This document shows positions 1 to 7,207 of a stretch of DNA of 16,584 bases, piece by piece. The translations under genes were made by a program, and so were the position numbers. Under the pieces are notes generated by a model that saw only the letters and a list, made by a program, of their open reading frames with translations, did not search any database and was not told where the DNA came from. The DNA comes from Chitinophagaceae bacterium (GTDB taxonomy: Bacteria; Bacteroidota; Bacteroidia; Chitinophagales; Chitinophagaceae), in the NCBI GenBank assembly GCA_025351145.1, contig JANXWM010000578.1, forward strand, positions 1 through 16,584, read 5' to 3'. Numbering within the stretch: position 1 is the stretch's first letter; each line of letters begins with the position of its first letter.

Positions 1-39
1 GTAAATCTTTTGTACAGGTTACATCTCTTCACGTGTTTT

Positions 40-47
40 TAATTTTG
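40..47 (+). promoter_or_regulatory. Possible -7 promoter box
   Basis: TAATTTTG matches the Bacteroidota -7 consensus TAnnTTTG, 63 nt before the DUF1003 start codon. The nearest upstream TTTG (9-12) leaves a 27-nt spacer, longer than the usual 18-21, so only the -7 half is convincing. Confidence 0.3.
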
Positions 48-110
48 CTTAACACCATATATGCTGAAATAGCATGTATATTTCATTAATTTTAAAAATA
101 AAAAAATGAT

Positions 111-533
111 ATGGCAATTCTAAAAACATGGCACGAAAAACACAATGCCTCCTTAAGTTTTGGTCAGCGTTTAGCAGATTCGGTAGCCAACGGAATGGGT
201 TCCTGGCGTTTTATAATTATCCAGAGTTTAATTGTGGTAGTATGGATGATATGCAATGCAATCGCTTTAATTCAGCATTGGGATCCCTACCCGTTTATCC
301 TGCTTAACCTGCTTTTTTCTACACAGGCTGCTTATGCCGCACCTATTATTATGATGGCGCAAAACCGGCAGAATGAAAGGGACAGGGCGCATGCCGAGGA
401 AGATTTTCAATGCAATCTTGAGGCGAAAAAAGAAATTGAACAGCTTGAGATTCACCTGAGTTCCATTGAAATAGGAAAACTGGATAAGATTATTGAAATG
501 CTGGAAGAAATTAAAAAAGCGCAGGGTAAATAA
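111..533 (+). CDS. DUF1003 family inner-membrane protein
   Basis: A 140-residue membrane protein of the DUF1003 family, whose biochemical role is not established. Two hydrophobic segments are visible at about residues 32-55 and 61-83. Between and after them is the family signature WDPYPFILLNLLFSTQAAYA followed by a QNRQNERDR-type segment (around 57-92). Residues 95-138 are highly charged and heptad-like, suggesting a cytoplasmic coiled-coil tail. The start is the ATG at 111; an ATG at 106 in another frame terminates after five codons. No Shine-Dalgarno is visible, which is normal for this phylum. The gene converges on the PH-like gene ending at 558. Family assignment is firm; function is unknown. 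Confidence 0.88.
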   Translation: MAILKTWHEKHNASLSFGQRLADSVANGMGSWRFIIIQSLIVVVWMICNAIALIQHWDPYPFILLNLLFSTQAAYAAPIIMMAQNRQNERDRAHAEEDFQCNLEAKKEIEQLEIHLSSIEIGKLDKIIEMLEEIKKAQGK

Positions 534-554
534 TGCCTCCTGCAAAACAGGCAT
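533..554. terminator. Possible bidirectional hairpin between convergent genes
   Basis: ATGCCT (533-538) pairs perfectly with AGGCAT (549-554) around a 10-nt loop, starting on the last base of the DUF1003 stop codon and ending 4 nt before the stop of the facing gene. A T-run (573-577) lies about 18 nt downstream rather than directly after the stem, so this is at best a weak intrinsic terminator. Confidence 0.35.
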
Positions 555-557
555 CGA

Positions 558-839
558 TCACATTTTTGACAGGATCATTTCTTTCATCTTTTTTACTTCT
601 GCCTTGGTAAAGCCGTGGGCAGTTATTTTGCCTTCACCTGTGGTTTCAATATAAATGGTGGAGAAGCCAATCATAGGGCTTTCTATATCAACAGCAGAAA
701 TATGATTATATGGTACAGTTGATTCTTTGCCGCTTAAAAACCCCGGTATTTTAAAAGTTATTCCCTTTTCATCTATACTGATTTTGCAGGCAAAAATTTT
801 ATTGCCTTCTGATAAATGTGATGCTGTAAAAGTTTCCAT
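558..839 (-). CDS. Small PH-like domain protein
   Basis: A soluble protein of 93 residues starting METFTASHLSEGNK. The alternation of short beta strands (KISIDEKGITFKI, STVPYNHISAVDIE, STIYIETTGEGKITAHGF) followed by a C-terminal helix (TKAEVKKMKEMILSK) resembles a bacterial PH-like fold, but this rests on pattern only. The frame stays open upstream to 1025. I reject that longer form because its first 40 or so residues are a translation of the intergenic repeat at 923-1012; the same peptide pattern (CVALLYV, LLPQR/LLPKR) appears in a spurious ORF at another repeat copy. The ATG at 839 is the first one inside gene-like sequence. There is no signal peptide. The gene runs divergently from the BatD-like gene. 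Confidence 0.6.
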   Translation of the reverse strand: METFTASHLSEGNKIFACKISIDEKGITFKIPGFLSGKESTVPYNHISAVDIESPMIGFSTIYIETTGEGKITAHGFTKAEVKKMKEMILSKM

Positions 840-922
840 TTGCTGTTTTAAAAGCAAGGTTACATGTTTTATTCTGCATAAACCTTTGGATAGTGTTAAG
901 ATAGAAAGGCTATGTTTTGATA

Positions 923-1012
923 TTCGCTGCGGTAAAAGCCGATTATTTATAAGAACGTACAAGAGTGCGACGCAAGAACCGATGCTATGAAAAATTAAGC
1001 CAGGCCCAAAAA
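923..1012 (-). repeat. Dispersed intergenic repeat, copy 1
   Basis: Sense strand is minus. It carries a TTTTTTGGGCCTGGC leader (near 1012-998), the core CTTGCGTCGCACTCTTGTAC (976-957), ACGTTC, and the block GCTTTTACCGCAGCG (939-925). No cap hairpin was seen. The copy lies in the divergent space between the PH-like and BatD-like genes, so it is not downstream of a gene. Confidence 0.85.
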
Positions 1013-1117
1013 AAACTAATTGCATGTCGGCTGTTATTTTTCTTTAACCGATCATTAACCGCAATGTTTTCTTTTAACGGCGGCATGATTTTACTTTTAC
1101 AGCGCTTAAATAATTCA

Positions 1118-2548
1118 ATGAATAAAGCTGTTTTACTTTTCATAATGTTGTTTGCCCCGGCTGGTCTTTATGCGCAGCAGCCACCGGCACAATTGCCTTC
1201 GCTGGTAGATGAAAATACTTTGCAGCAATCAGGATTTAATGCTAAAGAAAAGCCGGAAGATATTCTTCGAAAAAATATTTTTGTAAAGGCAGAAGCGAGT
1301 AAAAAAAATGTTTTCGTTGGCGAGCCTTTCCTTGTTACTTATAAATTATATACCGCTCTTAACAGCCAGGCAAGGGTAGGTAAGCAGCCCGCATTTAACG
1401 GCTGCAGTATAGTTGAACTTTCTGCCGGCAAAGAAGGCTACGAAGAAAATGTAAACGGCAAAAGGTTTCATGTATTTATTATACGCAAAGTGCAGGTAAC
1501 GGCCCTGCAGGAAGGTCTGTTACAGCTTGGCGTGGCAACTGTTGAAAATGTGGTGCAGTTGATTAATGCAGCAGGTACTGGTTTTGATAATTTTTCAGCA
1601 ACGCTTGCTAATGCGCCATTGTCAGTTGAAGTAAAAGCGTTGCCTGCTATTGGTAAACCTTTAAATTTTTCAGGGCTCGAAGGTGATTTTAGTATAAGCG
1701 CAAAAGCAGACAGCAACGAAGTTCCGGTAGGCGAAAACGCCGTTTTGCATATCGTTATAAAAGGCAGCGGTAATATGGCAGGTATACGCACACCTTCGGT
1801 TGAATGGCCTGCGGGCACAGAGCATTTTGATGGCTCAGATACCCAACATATTGACCAGGACAATTACCCTGTATCAGGCTATGCTGCTTTTGATATCCCT
1901 TTCATTGGTACAGCAGAAGCAAGTGTAACTATACCAGCCATAAAACTTTCTTATTTTGATGCAGCGCATCAAGCTTATAAAACCATCAGCAGCAATCCCG
2001 TTACAGTAACATTTACAAAAGCCCTTACCCGCAACGAGCAGATGGATGCCGTTGTTACTGAAGATGTAAGCAACCGGAAATATTTATGGATTGTTGGGGC
2101 CATAGCTGCAACTGTTATTGCGGTTTGGTTCATCAGCAATTATGCAGCAAATAAAAAAAGCCAGCTTGCAAAAGACCAGGCAGAAAAGCAAGAAACAATC
2201 ATTGCAAAGCCAGAAAAAATTGCCACACCGGTAAGCAGTTCTTCCGAAATATTTTCGGCACTGCACGATCTTGGAGAAATAACAACTGAAAAAGATTTTT
2301 TATCAAAAGCCAAAACCTTTCTTACAAAAGCATTGCAAAACAAATTTGCAGTATCTGTTTCCAATGAGCAGGAGTTGCTGTTGTATTTAAAAAATCAACA
2401 GGGATATGCAGCACCTGCCATAACATGCGAACACATTTATACCACCTGCAACCGCAATTTGTATTCACCCGTTACAGACGAAAATATTCAGGAGCAGCTT
2501 TACTTTGAGCTTAGAGGCGTAATAAAAAAATTGTATGAACTTGGGTAA
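1118..2548 (+). CDS. BatD-like (oxygen-tolerance family) membrane protein
   Basis: A 476-residue exported protein resembling BatD of the Bacteroides aerotolerance (Bat) system. It has a signal peptide (1-19, MNKAVLLFIMLFAPAGLYA then QQ). Beta-rich periplasmic domains follow: an opening VKAEASKKNVFVGEPFLVTY segment near 57-76 and a repeat of the theme, FSISAKADSNEVPVGENAVL, near 191-210. One transmembrane helix (322-341, YLWIVGAIAATVIAVWFISN) is followed by a cytoplasmic tail of about 135 residues. The paired 'NxVxVGExxxLxxxxxG' strands are the typical BatD layout. An open frame extends to 965 but crosses the repeat; the ATG at 1118 directly precedes the signal peptide. BatA/B/C/E and the MoxR ATPase, its usual operon partners, are absent nearby, so the exact role is less certain. 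Confidence 0.8.
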   Translation: MNKAVLLFIMLFAPAGLYAQQPPAQLPSLVDENTLQQSGFNAKEKPEDILRKNIFVKAEASKKNVFVGEPFLVTYKLYTALNSQARVGKQPAFNGCSIVELSAGKEGYEENVNGKRFHVFIIRKVQVTALQEGLLQLGVATVENVVQLINAAGTGFDNFSATLANAPLSVEVKALPAIGKPLNFSGLEGDFSISAKADSNEVPVGENAVLHIVIKGSGNMAGIRTPSVEWPAGTEHFDGSDTQHIDQDNYPVSGYAAFDIPFIGTAEASVTIPAIKLSYFDAAHQAYKTISSNPVTVTFTKALTRNEQMDAVVTEDVSNRKYLWIVGAIAATVIAVWFISNYAANKKSQLAKDQAEKQETIIAKPEKIATPVSSSSEIFSALHDLGEITTEKDFLSKAKTFLTKALQNKFAVSVSNEQELLLYLKNQQGYAAPAITCEHIYTTCNRNLYSPVTDENIQEQLYFELRGVIKKLYELG

Positions 2549-2566
2549 GGAAAGTTCTGAGAAAAA

Positions 2567-2625
2567 TTTTTAGCCAGGCAGAAGTATTTTATGGCATCGC
2601 CTCTTGCGTCGCACTCTTGTACGTT
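2567..2625 (+). repeat. Dispersed intergenic repeat, copy 2
   Basis: Sense strand is plus. The leader TTTTTAGCCAGGC begins 19 nt after the BatD-like stop codon. A variable stretch ATTTTATGGCATCGCCT follows, then the core CTTGCGTCGCACTCTTGTAC and ACGTTC. Its inner part is nearly identical to copy 5. The space is convergent with the response regulator gene ending at 2647. Confidence 0.85.
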
Positions 2626-2646
2626 CGGTACAATGCTGAACTTTGA

Positions 2647-3354
2647 TCAATCAGTAAACTTATAACCCATCCCCCTTACTGAATGGATATGCTTTGGGTT
2701 GCGGCTGTCTTCTTCAAAATATTTACGAAAGCTAAGGATAAAATTATCTATCGTTCTTGTGGTTGGGTACACATTATAACCCCAAACCATTTGCAGTATT
2801 TTTTCACGGGTCACCACATCATTTTTATTTTCAATCAGCAGTTTTAAAAGCTGTATTTCTTTTTTGCTCAGGTCAATGGTATTGCCATTCCAGGTGGTGG
2901 CAAGCTGCGCTTTAAAATCTATTTTATTACCTGCAAATTCATATACATCACTCACAGTTTCTTTAACCTGTATCTTCTTGTTTTTTTCAATAAGCTTTTC
3001 TACGCGCAGCAAAAGCTCTTCCAGGTTAAATGGTTTTGTTAAGTAATCATCAGCGCCTTTTTTTAAACCAAGCACACGGTCTGCCACCGTATTTTTTGCG
3101 CTCAGCATAAGGATCGGCACTTCGTTTTGCTGCACACGTATATTTTCTGTTACTGTAATGCCATCTATGCCGGGTATCATAATATCCATGATGATGAGAT
3201 CAAAATACTCACTTTGTACAGCTTTTAACGCAGCAGTACCGTCAAAAGCAGAAGTAACTTCATAACCTTCTATTTCAAGGTTCAGCTTCAAGGTTTCGTG
3301 GAGGTTTTCTTCATCTTCCACCAACAATATATTCGCTTTGTTTTCTTTACTCAT
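2647..3354 (-). CDS. OmpR/PhoB-family response regulator
   Basis: A 235-residue transcription factor of a two-component system. The receiver domain (about 8-125) shows the acidic pair E13/D14, phospho-acceptor D57 in LIIMDIMIPG, S85, and K107 in YLTKPF. The C-terminal winged helix (about 140-235) has TIDLSKKEIQLLKLL, the helix-turn region TREKILQMVWG, and the closing RTIDNFILSFRKYFE and HSVRGMGYKF. An upstream in-frame ATG at 3384 exists, but the ATG at 3354 overlaps the kinase stop codon in an ATGA and matches the usual start of the family, so I chose it. The gene is translationally coupled to the kinase before it. The regulated genes cannot be read from the sequence. Confidence 0.92.
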   Translation of the reverse strand: MSKENKANILLVEDEENLHETLKLNLEIEGYEVTSAFDGTAALKAVQSEYFDLIIMDIMIPGIDGITVTENIRVQQNEVPILMLSAKNTVADRVLGLKKGADDYLTKPFNLEELLLRVEKLIEKNKKIQVKETVSDVYEFAGNKIDFKAQLATTWNGNTIDLSKKEIQLLKLLIENKNDVVTREKILQMVWGYNVYPTTRTIDNFILSFRKYFEEDSRNPKHIHSVRGMGYKFTD

Positions 3355-4331
3355 ATTCCATTTAGCGTTACGGTAAATATACATCCATTCGGATGATTAT
3401 CTTTTACCTCAATCCTGCCTTTATGATCCTGAACAATTTTTTTGCAGAGGTATAGCCCAAGCCCTGTGCCCTTCGCAGTGCGCGTTGCTTCATTACCAGA
3501 CCGGTAAAATTTTTCAAATATTTTTTTCTTTTCTACTGCCGGTATGCCTTCGCCTTCATCAATTACCAGTAAATAAATTTTATCATTTTTTTTCTTAAAC
3601 ACAAGTTGAATTATTTTCTCTTTTGGAGAATATTTTAGTGCATTTTCCAGAAGGTTATTCACAAGCATTTGCAAAAGCATAACCTCACCCTCGGCATAAA
3701 TATTTTCTTCAATCTTTGTGTCGATTAACCGGTTGGTAAAACGGCTTGAAAAATCATTTGCACAGCCACGCACCAATGCAGTAAAATCTATGGGTTGTTT
3801 ATTCAAGGTATAGCTCCCCGATTCCAGTTGAGCAGCAATCAGGATATTATTGGTTAATGCATTCAGCCGGTTTGTTTCCTGCAGTGCCACGGTGATCAGT
3901 TTATTTTGCTGCGATTCATCCAGTTTTCGTTTTTGTAATGTTTCAAGGTTAAGCTGTGTTACGGCAATAGGCGTTTTCAATTCATGGGTTACCGCCATCA
4001 TAAAATTCTGCTGCTGCTGCGATAGTCTTATCTGTTTTCTTGTGGCACGGTAAACAAACACTGCACCCAAAAGTATCAGCAAAAAGAAGGTTGAACCCTC
4101 CCCTATATACTGTGCAGTTTTTCGGTCACGTTCAGTTGTTAAAACATATAGCCTGTAATTATAATCAGGATCCCCTTTGCCAAGCTCCTCAGATTTATAA
4201 GTAAACATTTTGGTGTTCTGGCTTTCCAATGCAATAAACCACCATACAAGTGCCGATACAATGTAGATCAGCAGAAACCAGTACACAACAGTTATTAAAG
4301 CCAGTTTTCGCTTCTTAAAAAATGCTATCAT
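3351..4331 (-). CDS. Sensor histidine kinase (HisKA/HATPase_c)
   Basis: A 326-residue inner-membrane kinase that should phosphorylate the regulator encoded just downstream. Two transmembrane helices (about 10-35 and 79-95) frame a very short extracytoplasmic loop of some 45 residues with no recognisable ligand domain. The dimerisation domain has the H-box AVTHELKTPIAV with H116. The ATPase domain shows the N-box LLVNNLLENALKYSP (N230), G1 DEGEGIP (259-264), F-box IFEKFYRSG and G2 GTGLGLYL (288-295). There is no HAMP or PAS domain. The small sensor loop suggests sensing of membrane state or a partner protein, which is inference. It is divergent from the sucrose transporter gene across 146 bp, but the sequence does not show whether it controls that gene. 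Confidence 0.93.
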   Translation of the reverse strand: MIAFFKKRKLALITVVYWFLLIYIVSALVWWFIALESQNTKMFTYKSEELGKGDPDYNYRLYVLTTERDRKTAQYIGEGSTFFLLILLGAVFVYRATRKQIRLSQQQQNFMMAVTHELKTPIAVTQLNLETLQKRKLDESQQNKLITVALQETNRLNALTNNILIAAQLESGSYTLNKQPIDFTALVRGCANDFSSRFTNRLIDTKIEENIYAEGEVMLLQMLVNNLLENALKYSPKEKIIQLVFKKKNDKIYLLVIDEGEGIPAVEKKKIFEKFYRSGNEATRTAKGTGLGLYLCKKIVQDHKGRIEVKDNHPNGCIFTVTLNGI

Positions 4332-4372
4332 ATTTAAAAGTTGTTCACCGCAAACGTTTGATACACGTATTA

Positions 4373-4380
4373 CAAATGTA
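4373..4380 (-). promoter_or_regulatory. Possible -7 box for the kinase-regulator operon
   Basis: On the minus strand this reads TACATTTG, matching TAnnTTTG, 42 nt upstream of the kinase start. No TTTG lies at the expected -33 distance, so it is a half match only. Confidence 0.3.
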
Positions 4381-4477
4381 TAACCGATTTCATTCTTAAC
4401 TCATTCATATAATTTGAAACCATATCATTAATTTTAATAAAGATTGTTTATAAATACCAAATAATACTGATTGCCGT

Positions 4478-5824
4478 ATGACATTTAAAAAGCCCACGCT
4501 TACTTTCTGGCAGATCATTAATATGAATGTTGGTTTCTTCGGCATCCAGTACAGTTTTGCTTTACAGCAAAATGCGGTTAATCCTATCTATAAATTTTTA
4601 GGCGCACAAAATGGAGACCTTCCTTTATTGCAAATTGCAGGGCCAATTACAGGTTTATTAATTCAACCCATCATCGGCGCCATGAGCGATAAAACATGGC
4701 ATCCCCGCTGGGGCAGGCGCAAACCTTATTTTTTAGTAGGCGCTATATTCTGCAGCATTTGTTTATTTCTGTTTCCCTTCAGTCAGGCATTGTGGATGGC
4801 CGTAGGTTTACTCTGGATTTTAGATGCTGCCAACAATACTGCAATGGAACCGTACCGTGCTTTTGTTGCAGATAAACTTTCACCCGAACAGCAGCCAACA
4901 GGCTTTCTTGCACAAAGTTTTTTTACAGGCTTTGGGCAAACACTTGGGGCACTTTCTTTGTACGTATTTCAGTTAATTGAATTCTTAAAAGCAGAGAACT
5001 CAAACGGCATTCCCTATTGGGTTTACGCTTCTTTTTTCTTTGGCGCATTTTGCAGTATTACCAGCGTAATGTGGAGCAACAAAACTACGCCCGAAATACC
5101 ACCAACAGATGCTGAACTCGCCGAACTGAGAAGTAAAAAAATAAAGCTTACAACGCCCTTTATCGAGATCTTTCATGCCATAAAAGAAATGCCTGCTAAT
5201 ATGTGGCGCTTATTCTTGGTGTATTTATTTCAATGGTTTGCACTAAAATGTTACTGGGATTTTAAAGACCTCACCATCGCCAAAACAATCTTTAATACCA
5301 CCGATAGTTCAGCCGCAAATAAAGTGTACCAGGAAGCGGTTGGCTTTGGTGGTTTAATAAGCGGTTGGACAAACATCATTACCTTTTTATCCGCTTTTGC
5401 ATTGGTATGGTTTGCCAAAAAGAAAGGCGCAAAAATGGTGCATTGCATTTGTTTGCTGCTGGCATCTTTGGCGCTGTTCACTTTCCCGCACATCTCAGAT
5501 AAATACCTTGTATTTCTTCCCCTAATTGGGTTTGGTATTGCATGGGCCAGCATGATGGGCGTGCCGTATTTATTAATTGTAAACGACATCCCCAAAAGCA
5601 GGTACGGTGTTTACATGGGCATCATCAACATGATGATCGTATTGCCTATGCTTGTTTACTCGCTTAGTTTTGGATTTATATTCAATAATTTTTTAGGTAA
5701 AGAACCGGTAAATGCCATTTATTTCGCTGCAACTTTTCTGTTGATTGCATCTGCATTAACGCTGCGGATGAAAAACAATAAACCCAATGAAGATGCAGTG
5801 ATACCAATGGGTGCAGGGCATTAA
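4478..5824 (+). CDS. MFS sugar transporter, GPH/SLC45 (sucrose-type) group
   Basis: A 448-residue polytopic membrane protein with about 12 hydrophobic segments. The MFS signature loop after TM2 reads IGAMSDKTWHPRWGRRKPYF, close to the loop of plant and bacterial sucrose/maltose:H+ symporters of the GPH/SLC45 group. TM1 (NVGFFGIQYSFALQQ) and the segment LDAANNTAMEPYRAFVADK also fit that group. It is followed on the same strand by a fructokinase and an amylosucrase, which points to sucrose as the substrate. That is a context inference; maltose or a related disaccharide is the alternative. A 419-bp spacer full of repeats separates it from the kinase, so the two may be transcribed separately. The start at 4478 precedes the TM1 region and fits the family length. 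Confidence 0.85.
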   Translation: MTFKKPTLTFWQIINMNVGFFGIQYSFALQQNAVNPIYKFLGAQNGDLPLLQIAGPITGLLIQPIIGAMSDKTWHPRWGRRKPYFLVGAIFCSICLFLFPFSQALWMAVGLLWILDAANNTAMEPYRAFVADKLSPEQQPTGFLAQSFFTGFGQTLGALSLYVFQLIEFLKAENSNGIPYWVYASFFFGAFCSITSVMWSNKTTPEIPPTDAELAELRSKKIKLTTPFIEIFHAIKEMPANMWRLFLVYLFQWFALKCYWDFKDLTIAKTIFNTTDSSAANKVYQEAVGFGGLISGWTNIITFLSAFALVWFAKKKGAKMVHCICLLLASLALFTFPHISDKYLVFLPLIGFGIAWASMMGVPYLLIVNDIPKSRYGVYMGIINMMIVLPMLVYSLSFGFIFNNFLGKEPVNAIYFAATFLLIASALTLRMKNNKPNEDAVIPMGAGH

Positions 5825-5857
5825 GGCCTCCCCGGTTCTAAGGGCAGAAAGAAATAT

Positions 5858-5965
5858 TTATGAGCCCGGCTAAAGTAGTTCTATGAAGCTTCCGTTGCGT
5901 CGCACTCTTGTGCAGTAGAATGTAACGCAGCTTTTACCGAAGTCTCCCAGCAACGGCGGCGTTGC
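5858..5965 (+). repeat. Dispersed intergenic repeat, copy 3, with cap hairpin
   Basis: Sense strand is plus. The leader TTATGAGCCCGGC begins about 34 nt after the transporter stop. The core TTGCGTCGCACTCTTGTGC follows (last bases diverged), then GCTTTTACCGAAG (5930-5942). It ends in a perfect 6-bp hairpin with a GCGG loop at 5950-5965. Confidence 0.8.
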
Positions 5966-5973
5966 GTCATGTA

Positions 5974-5997
5974 GCGAAATAAGTCGCAAATTTTTTT
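5974..5997 (+). terminator. Possible weak intrinsic terminator after the transporter
   Basis: GCGA (5974-5977) pairs with TCGC (5984-5987) around AATAAG and is followed by AAA and seven T residues. The stem is only 4 bp, but together with the cap hairpin just upstream it could end transcription of the transporter gene. Confidence 0.3.
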
Positions 5998-6062
5998 GCT
6001 GATTTTCAATTAGTTAGTATCGACTTATATAGAAGCGTAGGTTGAGCGAAGTAATATATTCG

Positions 6063-6157
6063 GCGTCATTGCGAGGAACGAAGCAATCTCCTGGCATAGC
6101 ATCAGTAGTAAAATTAATGTACTACAAGAGATTGCTTCGGAGGCCTCGCAATGACGC
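6063..6157. repeat. Inverted-repeat element (MITE-like hairpin) A
   Basis: The left arm GCGTCATTGCGAGG... (6063-6089) and right arm ending ...CCTCGCAATGACGC (6129-6157) pair over 24 bp, interrupted by a 3-versus-5-nt internal bulge. The interior carries TCTCCTGGCA (6087-6096) and ACTACAAGAGA (6121-6131), a core shared with element B at 13353-13452. Arms of the CGTCATTGCGAGG type are, to my knowledge, a recurrent intergenic hairpin in many bacterial genomes. No ORF is inside, and no target-site duplication is evident by eye. Confidence 0.8.
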
Positions 6158-6170
6158 ACGATGTTATACA

Positions 6171-6227
6171 GCACAAGAGTGCGACGCAAGGAACGATGAA
6201 AAATGATCCTTCAGTTTGGCTCAAAAA
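6171..6227 (-). repeat. Dispersed intergenic repeat, copy 4
   Basis: Sense strand is minus: leader TTTTTTGAGCCAAAC (6227-6213), variable part, then CTTGCGTCGCACTCTTGTGC. It ends 16 nt before the fructokinase start, so it lies in the 5' leader of that gene in antisense orientation. With copy 3 it forms an inverted pair flanking element A. Confidence 0.8.
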
Positions 6228-6243
6228 ATAAAAAACAATCGTT

Positions 6244-7194
6244 ATGAAAATACTCTGTATCGGCGAAGCTTTAATAGATATGATTTGTACTGATAAAGGC
6301 AAATCCCTAAGCGAAGGAAATAATTTTTTAAAGAAACCCGGTGGTGCACCAACCAATGTGGCAGCAGCTATTGCAGCCCTTGGGGGTACGGTAGAACTTG
6401 CAGCCAAAGTGGGCATTGACCCATTCGGCAAACACTTGATTGATGTAATGCAATCATTTGGTGTAAATACCAAATGGGTACTTCAGGACGAAAATTATTT
6501 TACCACTTTCGCATTCGTTTCTTTAATGGAAAATGGTGAACGCGATTTCTATTTCAACCGCGGTGCAGATGGACAATTGACACGAGCTGAAGTAGAAGCC
6601 ATAGACCTTGATGATGTTTCTATTATTCACTTTGGTTCTGCAACAGGTTTTCTTCCGGGGCCTTTGCAGGCAGCTTACCAGGGGCTTTTACAAAGGGCGT
6701 TGCAGCTTAATATCTTCATCAGTTTCGATCCCAATTACAGGCACCTTTTATTTAAAAACAATGACCAGACTTTTATTGATCAGAGCTGGAATTTTTTACA
6801 AAGCTGTCATTTCTTTAAGGTAAGCGATGAAGAAGCGATGTTGATTACAGGCTGCGTTACCCTAAATGATGCAGTAGATGTTTTGCTCGAAAAAACAACT
6901 TCGGCATTTGCCATAACACTTGGCAAAGAAGGTACATTGCTTGGTTTAAATAAAGAAACATTTATTGTAGAAAGTATTGCTGTAAGCCCTGTAGATACTA
7001 CTGGTGCCGGTGATGCATTTGTTGGCGCGGTGCTTTACCAGTTGAGCGATAAAAAACTTGATGAGATTACTGCTATGTCAAAAGAGGAATGGAAACATAT
7101 TATTTTCAATGCCAACAAAGCAGGTGCAAGAACCTGCGAATACCTTGGTGCTATGGAAGCATTTAAACATTTAAGCAACGATATTTTTAAATAA
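6244..7194 (+). CDS. PfkB-family fructokinase
   Basis: A 316-residue cytoplasmic sugar kinase of the ribokinase/PfkB family, expected to convert fructose and ATP to fructose 6-phosphate. The N-terminal signature GGAPTNVAAAIAALGG (33-48) and C-terminal signature DTTGAGDAFVGA (251-262) are intact, with the anion hole GAG and catalytic base D257. FDPNYR (161-166) is the DPN motif typical of fructokinases and related kinases. The length is normal for the family. The amylosucrase gene starts 13 nt after its stop, so the two form an operon: the kinase consumes the fructose that amylosucrase releases from sucrose. This context favours fructose over 2-keto-3-deoxygluconate or ribose as substrate. The ATG at 6244 is followed directly by the usual KILCIGEALID beta strand. 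Confidence 0.9.
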   Translation: MKILCIGEALIDMICTDKGKSLSEGNNFLKKPGGAPTNVAAAIAALGGTVELAAKVGIDPFGKHLIDVMQSFGVNTKWVLQDENYFTTFAFVSLMENGERDFYFNRGADGQLTRAEVEAIDLDDVSIIHFGSATGFLPGPLQAAYQGLLQRALQLNIFISFDPNYRHLLFKNNDQTFIDQSWNFLQSCHFFKVSDEEAMLITGCVTLNDAVDVLLEKTTSAFAITLGKEGTLLGLNKETFIVESIAVSPVDTTGAGDAFVGAVLYQLSDKKLDEITAMSKEEWKHIIFNANKAGARTCEYLGAMEAFKHLSNDIFK

Positions 7195-7207
7195 AGTTTT
7201 TTGAAGT

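Larger units (their letters stand above)
5825..6243. other. 419-bp gene-free spacer packed with repeats
   Basis: This space between transporter and fructokinase holds repeat copy 3 (5858-5941) with cap hairpin GCAACG-GCGG-CGTTGC (5950-5965), a short GCGA/TCGC stem followed by AAATTTTTTT (5974-5997), an 8-bp inverted pair ATAAGTCG/CGACTTAT (5979-5986 and 6021-6028), the large inverted-repeat element at 6063-6157, and repeat copy 4 in opposite orientation (6171-6227). I see no credible coding region or strict TAnnTTTG promoter here. Confidence 0.7.

Noticed and set aside
840..1025. N-terminal extension of the PH-like gene to an ATG at 1025
   Set aside because: The extra residues are a translation of repeat copy 1; the ATG at 839 begins gene-like sequence.
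965..1117. N-terminal extension of the BatD-like gene to 965
   Set aside because: It crosses repeat copy 1 and would place 51 residues before a clear signal peptide that starts at the ATG at 1118.
3355..3384. Upstream ATG at 3384 as start of the OmpR-type regulator
   Set aside because: It lies inside the kinase coding region, while the ATG at 3354 forms an ATGA overlap with the kinase stop and matches the family's usual N-terminus.
6114..6473. A 119-codon minus-strand frame over element A and the fructokinase start
   Set aside because: It is a shadow frame of the fructokinase and the repeats, with no domain signal.
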